A DNA stretch of 61,413 nucleotides from Parabacteroides acidifaciens (GTDB lineage: Bacteria > Bacteroidota > Bacteroidia > Bacteroidales > Tannerellaceae), in contig NZ_QREV01000007.1 in assembly GCF_003363715.1 (NCBI RefSeq), positions 1 through 61,413 on the forward strand. The letters are read 5' to 3'. Numbering within the stretch: position 1 is the stretch's first letter; each line of letters starts with the position of its first letter. Below the pieces are notes generated by a model. It made no database searches and was not told the origin of the DNA. It was given only the letters and a program-made list of their open reading frames with translations. The translations under genes and the position numbers were made by a program. Below, one piece after another: positions 33,891-41,194 of the stretch.

Positions 33891-34644
33891 GTTCGTGTTT
33901 TTTCAAAACCCGGTGAGGCAAGTCACCATGTCCGATCAGCTCTATCGGGCAGGCATATTTCTCGCCCAGCCATTCCTCGGACACATCCGCGCCGGGATGG
34001 TAATGTAATGTTTCATTTACGCAGGCAATGTTCTTTACCATCGCCAATACGGTTCCGATATCGTGCGAAACCAGGATGATCGCGCTCTCTTTATTGATCT
34101 CTTCCAATAATTTATAGAAGTGAGACTCGAAGCGCTTGTCCACATACGAGTTCGGCTCATCCAGTATCAACACCTGCGGACGGGAAACGATGGAACGTCC
34201 TAACAACACCCGTTGTAACTGCCCGCCGGACAGTTCGCCGATCGCGCGGCCAGCCAGTTCTTCCAGCCCCATCTTGCCGATCACCTCTTCCACCCGTTGC
34301 TTCTGGCCCGAATCGAACGAACGGAAAAGCTTCTTTTCCGAAGCAAGTCCGGAAGCGATCACCTCGCGCACGGAGATAGGAAACTTCTTATCGATATTAT
34401 TCAGCTGGGGCAGATAGCCTATCCGGAGAGAAGAGACAGCCTTGCCGTCCTCATAAAAACGGATCGTGCCGGAAACGGGGGACAGCAAGCCGAGTATCAC
34501 CTTCAGAAGCGTCGTTTTCCCACCTCCGTTAGGTCCTATAATCCCGAGGAAATCATCTTTCCAGATTGTCAGGGAAACGTCGCGTAAGACGGTTTTATTG
34601 CCATACGCTGCCGTTACATGTTCTATGTCAATCAGTTTGTCCAT
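33883..34644 (-). CDS. znuC: Metal (zinc-type) ABC transporter ATP-binding protein
   Basis: The 253-residue ATPase has Walker A GPNGGGKTTLLK near residue 36, signature LSGGQLQRVLLGRS, Walker B VLILDEPNSYVD and switch His in ILVSHDIGTV. The overall sequence fits the ZnuC/metal ABC branch. It overlaps the substrate-binding lipoprotein gene by 17 bp. No permease gene is adjacent, so the membrane part must be elsewhere if the transporter works. Confidence 0.88.
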   Translation of the reverse strand: MDKLIDIEHVTAAYGNKTVLRDVSLTIWKDDFLGIIGPNGGGKTTLLKVILGLLSPVSGTIRFYEDGKAVSSLRIGYLPQLNNIDKKFPISVREVIASGLASEKKLFRSFDSGQKQRVEEVIGKMGLEELAGRAIGELSGGQLQRVLLGRSIVSRPQVLILDEPNSYVDKRFESHFYKLLEEINKESAIILVSHDIGTVLAMVKNIACVNETLHYHPGADVSEEWLGEKYACPIELIGHGDLPHRVLKKHEHE

Positions 34645-35536
34645 CAGCCAATGCTTTTGCTATATGAATCATTTCCGTATTCCAATGATAATCCAGCGGA
34701 TTGATGACCACCAGGCGGCAGCCGGTCTCCTTTGCGATCAGTTCGGCATTCTTCCGGTCGAACTCCTGCTGGATAAAGACAACCTTCGTATGATGCTCCT
34801 TGGCTGTCATAACCAACTGTTTCAGCTGGGCAGGCGAAGGTTCCTTCCCGTCCATCTCGATGCAAAGCTGGGTAAGATCGAACTCGGCGGCAAAATAGGT
34901 CAGGGCCGGATGATAGATAATGAACGTACGGTCGGCCAACGGATCGAGCAGCTGTCTGATCTCAGCGTCTGTCTTTTCGATCTCCGCCAGCAGATCGTTA
35001 TAATTCTTCCAATAATATTCGGTATTCTCTTTATCCAGCTCGATAAAGGCATTCAGCGTATTCCAGGCAATCACTTTCGCCCCTTCGATGGAACTCCAGA
35101 TATGCGGGTCGACACCTCCTGCATGGTGGTGGTGATGTCCGTCACCGGCTTCGTGCTGATGCCCTTCATGCTGGTGCTCTTCTTCCGTATCCTTCATAAA
35201 TTGCATACCCTGGGAAACATCAAATATCTTCAGATCGGGATTATTCTCACGTATCTTCTGCATCCACACCTGCTCGAATCCGATATAACCGATCTGCAGG
35301 TAAGCGGCGCTCCGCCCGATCTGTACCATTTGCTTCGGAGTCGGATCATAGGTTTCGGGACTTTGTCCGGAAGGAACCACACAATGGATGGCAAACTTAT
35401 CTCCTGCAATCTTCTCGGCAAAAAAGCGCTGCGGCTCTATCGTCACCGTCACCACTTTCCCCCCCGCCTGCTTTCCTCCACAGGCGGTAAGCAGCAGCAA
35501 GACTGTCAAAAGAATATATATTCGGGTATATTTCAT
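34628..35536 (-). CDS. znuA: Zinc-type ABC transporter substrate-binding lipoprotein
   Basis: The protein has about 302 residues from the ATG at 35536, with lipobox LTACGGK. It has the metal-binding protein fold of the ZnuA/TroA cluster. A His-rich acidic loop (HQHEGHQHEAGDGHHHHH, about 125-145) is followed by VDPHIWSS, and later HPALTYFAAEFD, supplying zinc ligands. An upstream in-frame start is rejected because the -7 box TATCTTTG (minus strand, 35562-35569) lies after it. It is first in a compact four-gene operon. Confidence 0.9.
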   Translation of the reverse strand: MKYTRIYILLTVLLLLTACGGKQAGGKVVTVTIEPQRFFAEKIAGDKFAIHCVVPSGQSPETYDPTPKQMVQIGRSAAYLQIGYIGFEQVWMQKIRENNPDLKIFDVSQGMQFMKDTEEEHQHEGHQHEAGDGHHHHHAGGVDPHIWSSIEGAKVIAWNTLNAFIELDKENTEYYWKNYNDLLAEIEKTDAEIRQLLDPLADRTFIIYHPALTYFAAEFDLTQLCIEMDGKEPSPAQLKQLVMTAKEHHTKVVFIQQEFDRKNAELIAKETGCRLVVINPLDYHWNTEMIHIAKALADGQTD

Positions 35537-35561
35537 CTTACTCTCTATTTTGACAAGGATA

Positions 35562-35569
35562 CAAAGATA
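35562..35569 (-). promoter_or_regulatory. -7 promoter element of the zinc-type operon
   Basis: TATCTTTG on the minus strand lies 25 bp before the substrate-binding protein ATG. No convincing -33 or Zur palindrome is seen. Confidence 0.6.
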
Positions 35570-35736
35570 GGAACAATCCGGCAAATATACTAAACAAGAG
35601 AATAATGCCTTGCCAGCTTAACATACATTTTACAATAGCTACAATTTAAGAAATAGTGAACCTGTAAATGCTGATTTATTGTTTCATATTTGGCAAATAG
35701 TGAATCAATAACGGATAAACAGCGGTCCTCTATTGC

Positions 35737-35824
35737 ATGTTACGGCTGTATTCCTTTTATGTCACAACTGTCTTCCTTCTATGTTACAGTTGGATTTCTT
35801 TTGTTTCACGACTGTGACATGAAT
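35737..35824 (+). repeat. Four imperfect 22 bp tandem repeats
   Basis: Units begin at 35737, 35759, 35781 and 35803, each following ATGTYACRRCTGTNTTYCTT with changes; the last is the most diverged. They lie in a gene-free gap (35585-36235). The two-turn period suggests protein binding. There are no unique spacers, so it is not a CRISPR. Confidence 0.7.
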
Positions 35825-35985
35825 AGCGGGTAGGTATGGAAGGGGCACACATCCCGCATCGTTCATTCTATCTGCCGGGTTATTCATTCCTTTACGGCAC
35901 TATAACCCCATGAAGTGCTGCAATACCATTTCGCAGGCGATCTTGACGAGTCAGGACCTTTCCGCTTGCTTATTAAGAAAAAGTG

Positions 35986-36151
35986 AACTATCTCGTTCCC
36001 GCGCTCCGACGCGGGATCGCAAAATAGCCTGCGGCACGAGTAGAGATGTACAGGCATGCATCTCTACAGACCCATAAATCATCATTTACCAGTTTAGGAC
36101 AAAACCTGTTCCTTTGCGATCCCGCGTCGGAGCGCGGGAACGGGATAGTTC
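35986..36151. repeat. Inverted-repeat element with ~39 bp arms
   Basis: The arms 35986-36023 and 36113-36151 are near-perfect reverse complements from GAACTATC to TCGCAAA. Each contains its own small palindrome, CCCGCG...CGCGGG. The 89 bp interior holds a perfect 9 bp hairpin, GTAGAGATG and CATCTCTAC (36040-36067). No reading frame is supported. It resembles a short non-autonomous repeat element. Confidence 0.8.
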
Positions 36152-36191
36152 AGTTCTGGCAAGAAATAAACTGCCGCCGGACCTATAAAAC

Positions 36192-36226
36192 AAAAAGAGC
36201 CTGCTCCAACGGAACAAGCTCTTTTT
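36192..36226. terminator. Terminator downstream of tRNA-Leu
   Basis: AAAAAGAGC (36192-36200) pairs with GCTCTTTTT (36218-36226), with further inner pairing. It can end the minus-strand tRNA transcript and is roughly symmetrical. Confidence 0.85.
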
Positions 36227-36235
36227 GTTTTTTCG

Positions 36236-36317
36236 TGCGCCTGATAGGACTCGAACCTACACGTCTCTCGACACCAGATCCTAAGTCTGGCGTGGCTACC
36301 AATTACACCACAGGCGC
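36236..36317 (-). tRNA. tRNA-Leu (anticodon TAG)
   Basis: The minus strand folds as a class II tRNA: acceptor GCGCCTG with CAGGCGC, anticodon stem CCAGA/TCTGG around loop CTTAGGA (anticodon TAG), a long variable arm (GTCGAGAGAC) and T-arm GTAGG-TTCGAGT-CCTAT. The discriminator is A and the CCA is not encoded. The UAG anticodon reads CUN leucine codons. Confidence 0.95.
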
Positions 36318-36327
36318 GTTGCGAGTG

Positions 36328-36358
36328 CAAAGGTAAATAAAATATGCTAATATGCAAG
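36328..36358 (-). promoter_or_regulatory. Promoter of tRNA-Leu, overlapping the S41 gene end
   Basis: On the minus strand, CTTG (36355-36358), a 19 bp spacer and TACCTTTG (36328-36335). Its -33 box lies within the last codons of the S41 protease gene, so the tRNA has its own promoter despite close spacing. Confidence 0.8.
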
Positions 36359-37417
36359 GCCTGCGGAAGAGATTTTACTTTTTGAAGCCGCTTCTATCGA
36401 ATCGGCCTTTGCCAACAACAGTTCGATCGCTCTATCTATGATCGTATCACGTCCCTTCATTATGTCTTCTCCTGTAATTGAGACTTTGACATCCGGATCG
36501 ATGCCGAACTCCGTGTGCTGCTTATTGACATCGAGCACCGGACATGCCGAGAAGCGAACACTCCACCCGTTCGGCAGTTCCGAACTGAAAGGCAGGCCGC
36601 TTCCCCCTCCCGTACGGTCACCCATGATCGTAACCTGCGGCAAGAGGCGCATCACATTCACAAAATCGTTCGTCGCACTGTAAGAATGGCGGTTCGTCAG
36701 GACAATAACCGGACGTGGCCAGCGGAGACGGTCTGAAGGAGACAGATAGACCGGGTTCGGCTCGGTGAAATCGTTATGCCCGTTGCCTTTCTTGTACTGC
36801 GTATAGCAAGTCAGCATCTTTTCTTCCAGGAAACGGGAAGCGATACGGTCGGAAAAGGTCATCGAGCCACCGCCATTATCACGCACATCGAAGATCAACC
36901 CCTTGCATTCCTTGAAATGCATGAACATATAATCCAGGTTATTCTCGCCGACACCACTCGAGAAACTACCGTAATAGACATAGCCGATCTGATCGTCCGC
37001 CAGACGTTTATATTTCATGCCGCCGGCAATCTTGTAGTCAGTACCGAGATAGTTGTCTTGTATTTCCTTGTAGTAGTTGGCCGGATAATCTTCGTACCAA
37101 GCCCAGTAGCGGGACATATCAAAAGAAGAAATCAAGTTGGTATGTCCGTCTTTCACTTCCGCCAACATCTTGCCGAGGACATCAAACAGCTCATACTGGT
37201 TCATCGTATCCTTGACAAGCAGGCTGTAACGATCGTGCACCTCGTCCCAATCCACTTTCTTATACTCAAAAAAGCAGTAGTTTTCGTCCATAATCCGCCA
37301 GAGCGCTTCGAAGTTGTCGCGGGGAGACGAGTTGTATTTCGTCGCTTCCTCACATCCTGAAAACAGGATGCAGAAAAGAAGTAGATAATATGTAATGCTT
37401 GTTTTCATCTTCATCAT
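36347..37417 (-). CDS. S41-family (tail-specific-type) protease lipoprotein
   Basis: The 356-residue protein has a lipobox LFSGCEE, an N-terminal domain with EVKDGHTNL, then the S41 core: GYVYYGSF, GLIFDVRDNGGGSM, VIVLTNRHSYSATNDF with nucleophile Ser near 242, and GDRTGGGSGLP. No PDZ domain is obvious. It is an envelope serine protease or carbohydrate-locus-type S41 protein of unknown substrate. It lies 9 bp after the DUF3316 gene and is the last gene of the parC-DUF3316-S41 group. Confidence 0.88.
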   Translation of the reverse strand: MMKMKTSITYYLLLFCILFSGCEEATKYNSSPRDNFEALWRIMDENYCFFEYKKVDWDEVHDRYSLLVKDTMNQYELFDVLGKMLAEVKDGHTNLISSFDMSRYWAWYEDYPANYYKEIQDNYLGTDYKIAGGMKYKRLADDQIGYVYYGSFSSGVGENNLDYMFMHFKECKGLIFDVRDNGGGSMTFSDRIASRFLEEKMLTCYTQYKKGNGHNDFTEPNPVYLSPSDRLRWPRPVIVLTNRHSYSATNDFVNVMRLLPQVTIMGDRTGGGSGLPFSSELPNGWSVRFSACPVLDVNKQHTEFGIDPDVKVSITGEDIMKGRDTIIDRAIELLLAKADSIEAASKSKISSAGLAY

Positions 37418-37426
37418 TCAAACAGT

Positions 37427-38290
37427 TCAATAGTAAGCACTACTGTATCGGTGTGCATTACTCTTCAAACGCTTACCACCGAAAGAAACAAATTCCTTTA
37501 CAAACCCGATCATGAACGAGTTGGAGAGAACATGCGTCTTGATGCTGTTCACATCCGTCCGGTACATACTGTTCAGATAGCCGACGCGGAGCGTAAAGTT
37601 CGACACCGGTATGTCGAGCGTGAAATAGTTTTTCATCGCAAACTTATTGTGGAACGAACTGAACCGTACGATCCCGTCCGAGCCTCCCTGCGTCAGGAAA
37701 TAATAAGGTTCGCCTTTGTGCACCGAGAAAAGGACACCGGCAAACGGTATCTCCGCCTGATAGCGGAAAGTAAGCGGAAACTCCTTGATCTTAAAGTTAT
37801 AAATCGCCATTGCCGACAGATTCAGATCAAAGTCCCCCTTCCCTGAAACCGGATTATTGCTGTTGCGCGTGTTATAGATGAAACCACCCGAAAGACGGGC
37901 GGAAGCACCGGTCAGCACCTTCAGTCCCGGCAACAGGTTCGTAAAGCGGTAATGATAGCCGAGGCTGTAATCCACAAACCCGGCATATTCGTTCGCCGTC
38001 TCCGCACCATTGCGGGTAGAACCGAACTCGACGTTGATAAGCTGCTGGCGGGAAATCTTATAATCTGCCAACCGGACTACCTTCATCCGTTCGTTGAGGA
38101 TACGCGCCACCCAACCGGTATAGTTGATGTCCGTACTGGGTGAAAGGTACGTGTCCCGCAAATTGTAACCACCGATACCAACCATCGTACTCTCGTTGAT
38201 CGAGCGGGGTACTTCTTCTTCATCCGACTGCGCCACGAGAGGCAAAGCCATCCAAAGAAACAGGAACATCAGACAGGCAGTCTTTTTCAT
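37427..38290 (-). CDS. DUF3316 secreted protein
   Basis: The protein has about 287 residues, with a signal peptide ending at PLVAQSDEE. The rest is rich in alternating beta-strand segments with aromatic ends (VDYSLGYHYRFTNLL, FTLRVGYLNSMYR) and fits DUF3316, a Bacteroidetes family that looks like a small outer-membrane barrel. The start at 38290 (MKKTACLM) is preferred to one at 38308, which would overlap parC. Its function is unknown. Confidence 0.75.
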   Translation of the reverse strand: MKKTACLMFLFLWMALPLVAQSDEEEVPRSINESTMVGIGGYNLRDTYLSPSTDINYTGWVARILNERMKVVRLADYKISRQQLINVEFGSTRNGAETANEYAGFVDYSLGYHYRFTNLLPGLKVLTGASARLSGGFIYNTRNSNNPVSGKGDFDLNLSAMAIYNFKIKEFPLTFRYQAEIPFAGVLFSVHKGEPYYFLTQGGSDGIVRFSSFHNKFAMKNYFTLDIPVSNFTLRVGYLNSMYRTDVNSIKTHVLSNSFMIGFVKEFVSFGGKRLKSNAHRYSSAYY

Positions 38291-38297
38291 ACGCACA

Positions 38298-41051
38298 TTA
38301 TTCATCAAAAAGTTTCATTTGTCCGGTAATCTCATCGATGATATCCGAATTGCTTTTATCGGCATCAGAATCAAGATCCGTATCATCATCGCCTTCGTTC
38401 TTTTCCTGCTGCGGTTGCGCTACGGGGGCAAAGCGAACAGGATCGAGTTCGTTGATCGTCTCGATATCGAAGGTCGAGAGGCGTTTTCCTTTGGCTTTGA
38501 ATCCTTTCACGGCGATGAACTCTTCCGCATCCAATACCAGCGGTTCACGGAAAGAGTCGTGTCCGCCGAATACCACTTCGATACGCGGATAGGCCTCGTC
38601 GGTCAACAACACCAAGCGGCTTTTCGGATTTTCACCTAAGAAATTCTGCTTACGGCTTCCAGCCTCAAGCTGGAAACGTTTCAGGTAGAAGTATTTCTGG
38701 TCGGCATCGTAAAGAGCAGCCGTCCAGATTTTGTTGGCATCAAACTTTTCGATATTCAAGATATTAGCCTCGTAATGATTGCTTAACTCGAAGTTCGTCG
38801 TATAGAAATCACCGTTCGGAAGAATCACTAAGATCAGGTCGTCACTCTGGAATTCACCCAGTTCCTCGCCTCTTCCGTCGTAGTTCAACCGCAACACATC
38901 CCGGTCGAACCAGACCATACGGCCACCCAGCGTAGAGCTGCCTTTCTGCTTCAGGCTGATCTTATGTATCTCGGCTCTCGTCAGGATATTCCCAATCGAG
39001 CCACGTCCCTTAATGACCACCTCACTGAAATCCTTTTCGAACACCAGCAATCTCTGGCGGGGTTTCGGTTTCAGGATCACCTTCACCGTCTCGGCCTCAC
39101 CATTGGCATTGGCACTGAAATACAGGATACGGGACTCTTTCGTTCCCTTTGTTATATCGTATTCCCTGTCACGCGTCACACCTGTTACAGCAAAACGCTT
39201 GATATAGTTGCAACCGATTTGTCCGTCGCGGTAGATTCCGTCGCGATAGATCACGTTGTATATCGTCCGGTTATCATTCCGCTTGAAGACATTCAGGTAG
39301 AGCAGGTCTTTCCCGATAAACATCTTTTCGCTCACCCGCACGATCTTGTAGGTCCCGTTGCGGTAGAAAAGGATGATATCGTCGATATCGGAACAGTTGC
39401 AGACATATTCGTCTTTCTTGAGACTTGTCCCGATAAAGCCTTCGGCGCGGTTGATATAGAGTTTCTCGTTGGCCTCCACCACTTTGGTTGCTTCGATCGT
39501 ATCGAAGTTGCGCACTTCGGTCATACGCGGATAGTTCTTTCCGTACTTTTCTTTCAGCATCATGAACCAGTCGACCGTATAATCCACGATATGCGCCAGA
39601 TGGTCTTCAATCTTCGCAATCTCTTCCTTATACTGGGCGATGGTCGCATTACATTTGTCCGTGTTGAACTTCAGGATACGCCCCATCTTGATCTCCATCA
39701 GTTTCAGGATATCGTCGCGGGTCACCTCGCGGATGAACTGCGGCTTGAACGGTTCGAGCCGTTTGTCGATGTGGGCGACTGCCTCATCCATATCTTTCGA
39801 CTCTTCAAACTCCTTATCCTTATAGATACGTTCTTCGATGAATATCTTTTCAAGGGAGGCGAAGAAGAGCGATTCTTCCAGTTCGCCTTTCTGGATTTCC
39901 AGCTCGGTGCGAAGCAGATGCAGCGTGTCGTCCGTCGAATGTTTCAGCACGTCGCTTACCGTGAGGAAGTGCGGCTTGTTGTCCATGATGACACAGCAGT
40001 TCGGCGAAATACTGATCTCACAGTCCGTAAAGGCGTACAGGGCATCGATCGTCTTATCGGATGACACACCCGGAGCGAGATGCACCAGGATTTCGACATT
40101 GCGGGCCGTATTATCGTCCACCTTCTTAATCTTGATCTTTCCCTTATCGTTCGCTTTCAGGATAGATTCAATCAGGGTAGACGTTGTTTTCCCATAAGGG
40201 ATTTCACTGATAACAAGCGTCTTGTTGTCTAACTTCGTAATCTTGGCACGCACTTTTACGGAGCCGCCCCGTTCGCCGTCGTTGTATTTCGTTACATCTA
40301 TGTAACCGCCGGTTTGGAAATCGGGATATAGCGTAAACTCTTCCCCCCGCAGGTAAGCGATGGAAGCGTCCAGCAATTCGTTGAAGTTATGCGGTAATAT
40401 TTTGGAAGAAAGACCGACAGCAATACCTTCCACACCCTGTGCCAGCAGCAGCGGGAACTTGACCGGAAGCGTCACCGGCTCCCTGTTTCGTCCGTCGTAA
40501 GAAAGTTGCCAAAGGGTTGTTTTCGGATTAAAGACCGTTTCGAGTGCGAACTTCGACAAACGTGCCTCGATGTAACGGGGAGCGGCCGCACCGTCACCGG
40601 TGAGAATATTACCCCAGTTTCCCTGGCAGTCGATCAAGAGATCCTTTTGTCCGAGCTGCACCAATGCATCGCCAATGGAGGCATCGCCATGCGGGTGGAA
40701 CTGCATGGTGTGTCCGACGATATTCGCTACCTTGTTGTAACGTCCGTCGTCCAAGCGTTTCATGGAATGCAGGATTCGTCGCTGAACGGGTTTCAATCCG
40801 TCATTGATATGCGGAACGGCACGTTCCAGAATCACATAGGAGGCATAATCGAGGAACCAGTCCTGATACATGCCTGATAAATGATAAGATACTCGGCTTT
40901 CCGACTTTCCCGGTATCTTATATTCCGAATGTGTTTCCTGACTTGCCTCCGCCTCTACCGTTTCATCGGTATTTCCTTCAGCAGCCGGCTGTCCTTCCGT
41001 ATCTTTTATTTCTTCGCTTTCGTCCTGTTCAGTAATATCTTCTGGTCTCAT
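38298..41051 (-). CDS. parC: DNA topoisomerase IV subunit A
   Basis: The 917-residue type IIA topoisomerase A subunit has the breakage-reunion domain starting SYVILERAVPHINDGLKPVQRRIL. HPHGDASIGDAL is the quinolone-resistance region, and the catalytic Tyr is about residue 160 in APRYIEARL. The C-terminal propeller region lacks a GyrA-box of the QRRGGKG type, which favours ParC over GyrA. Both ends are acidic extensions (the N-terminal 45 residues and a C-terminal DDDTDLDSDADKSNS). It works with ParE, not in this window, to decatenate chromosomes. Confidence 0.92.
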   Translation of the reverse strand: MRPEDITEQDESEEIKDTEGQPAAEGNTDETVEAEASQETHSEYKIPGKSESRVSYHLSGMYQDWFLDYASYVILERAVPHINDGLKPVQRRILHSMKRLDDGRYNKVANIVGHTMQFHPHGDASIGDALVQLGQKDLLIDCQGNWGNILTGDGAAAPRYIEARLSKFALETVFNPKTTLWQLSYDGRNREPVTLPVKFPLLLAQGVEGIAVGLSSKILPHNFNELLDASIAYLRGEEFTLYPDFQTGGYIDVTKYNDGERGGSVKVRAKITKLDNKTLVISEIPYGKTTSTLIESILKANDKGKIKIKKVDDNTARNVEILVHLAPGVSSDKTIDALYAFTDCEISISPNCCVIMDNKPHFLTVSDVLKHSTDDTLHLLRTELEIQKGELEESLFFASLEKIFIEERIYKDKEFEESKDMDEAVAHIDKRLEPFKPQFIREVTRDDILKLMEIKMGRILKFNTDKCNATIAQYKEEIAKIEDHLAHIVDYTVDWFMMLKEKYGKNYPRMTEVRNFDTIEATKVVEANEKLYINRAEGFIGTSLKKDEYVCNCSDIDDIILFYRNGTYKIVRVSEKMFIGKDLLYLNVFKRNDNRTIYNVIYRDGIYRDGQIGCNYIKRFAVTGVTRDREYDITKGTKESRILYFSANANGEAETVKVILKPKPRQRLLVFEKDFSEVVIKGRGSIGNILTRAEIHKISLKQKGSSTLGGRMVWFDRDVLRLNYDGRGEELGEFQSDDLILVILPNGDFYTTNFELSNHYEANILNIEKFDANKIWTAALYDADQKYFYLKRFQLEAGSRKQNFLGENPKSRLVLLTDEAYPRIEVVFGGHDSFREPLVLDAEEFIAVKGFKAKGKRLSTFDIETINELDPVRFAPVAQPQQEKNEGDDDTDLDSDADKSNSDIIDEITGQMKLFDE

Positions 41052-41194
41052 ATATATCTATCCAAATTCATTGCATCATCCCGGGGCCTTATAGCAATCG
41101 CTTATAAGCCATAATAGGCTGTAAATATACAAAATATTGCTGAAATAATAAAATAGGAGAAATTCCATTCCATACAGACGAAACCAAACCGACA

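Noticed and set aside
34466-35593. 375-residue plus-strand frame.
   Set aside because: It is antisense to the zinc-type binding protein and ATPase, whose motifs are complete; it is a shadow of codon bias.
35737-35824. CRISPR array.
   Set aside because: The four units are tandem without unique spacers, the repeats are imperfect and no cas genes are present.
36046-36357. Overlapping 87-96 residue frames on both strands.
   Set aside because: They cover the inverted element, the terminator and tRNA-Leu, and have no protein features.
38964-40064. 366-residue plus-strand frame.
   Set aside because: It is antisense to parC and has no recognisable domain.
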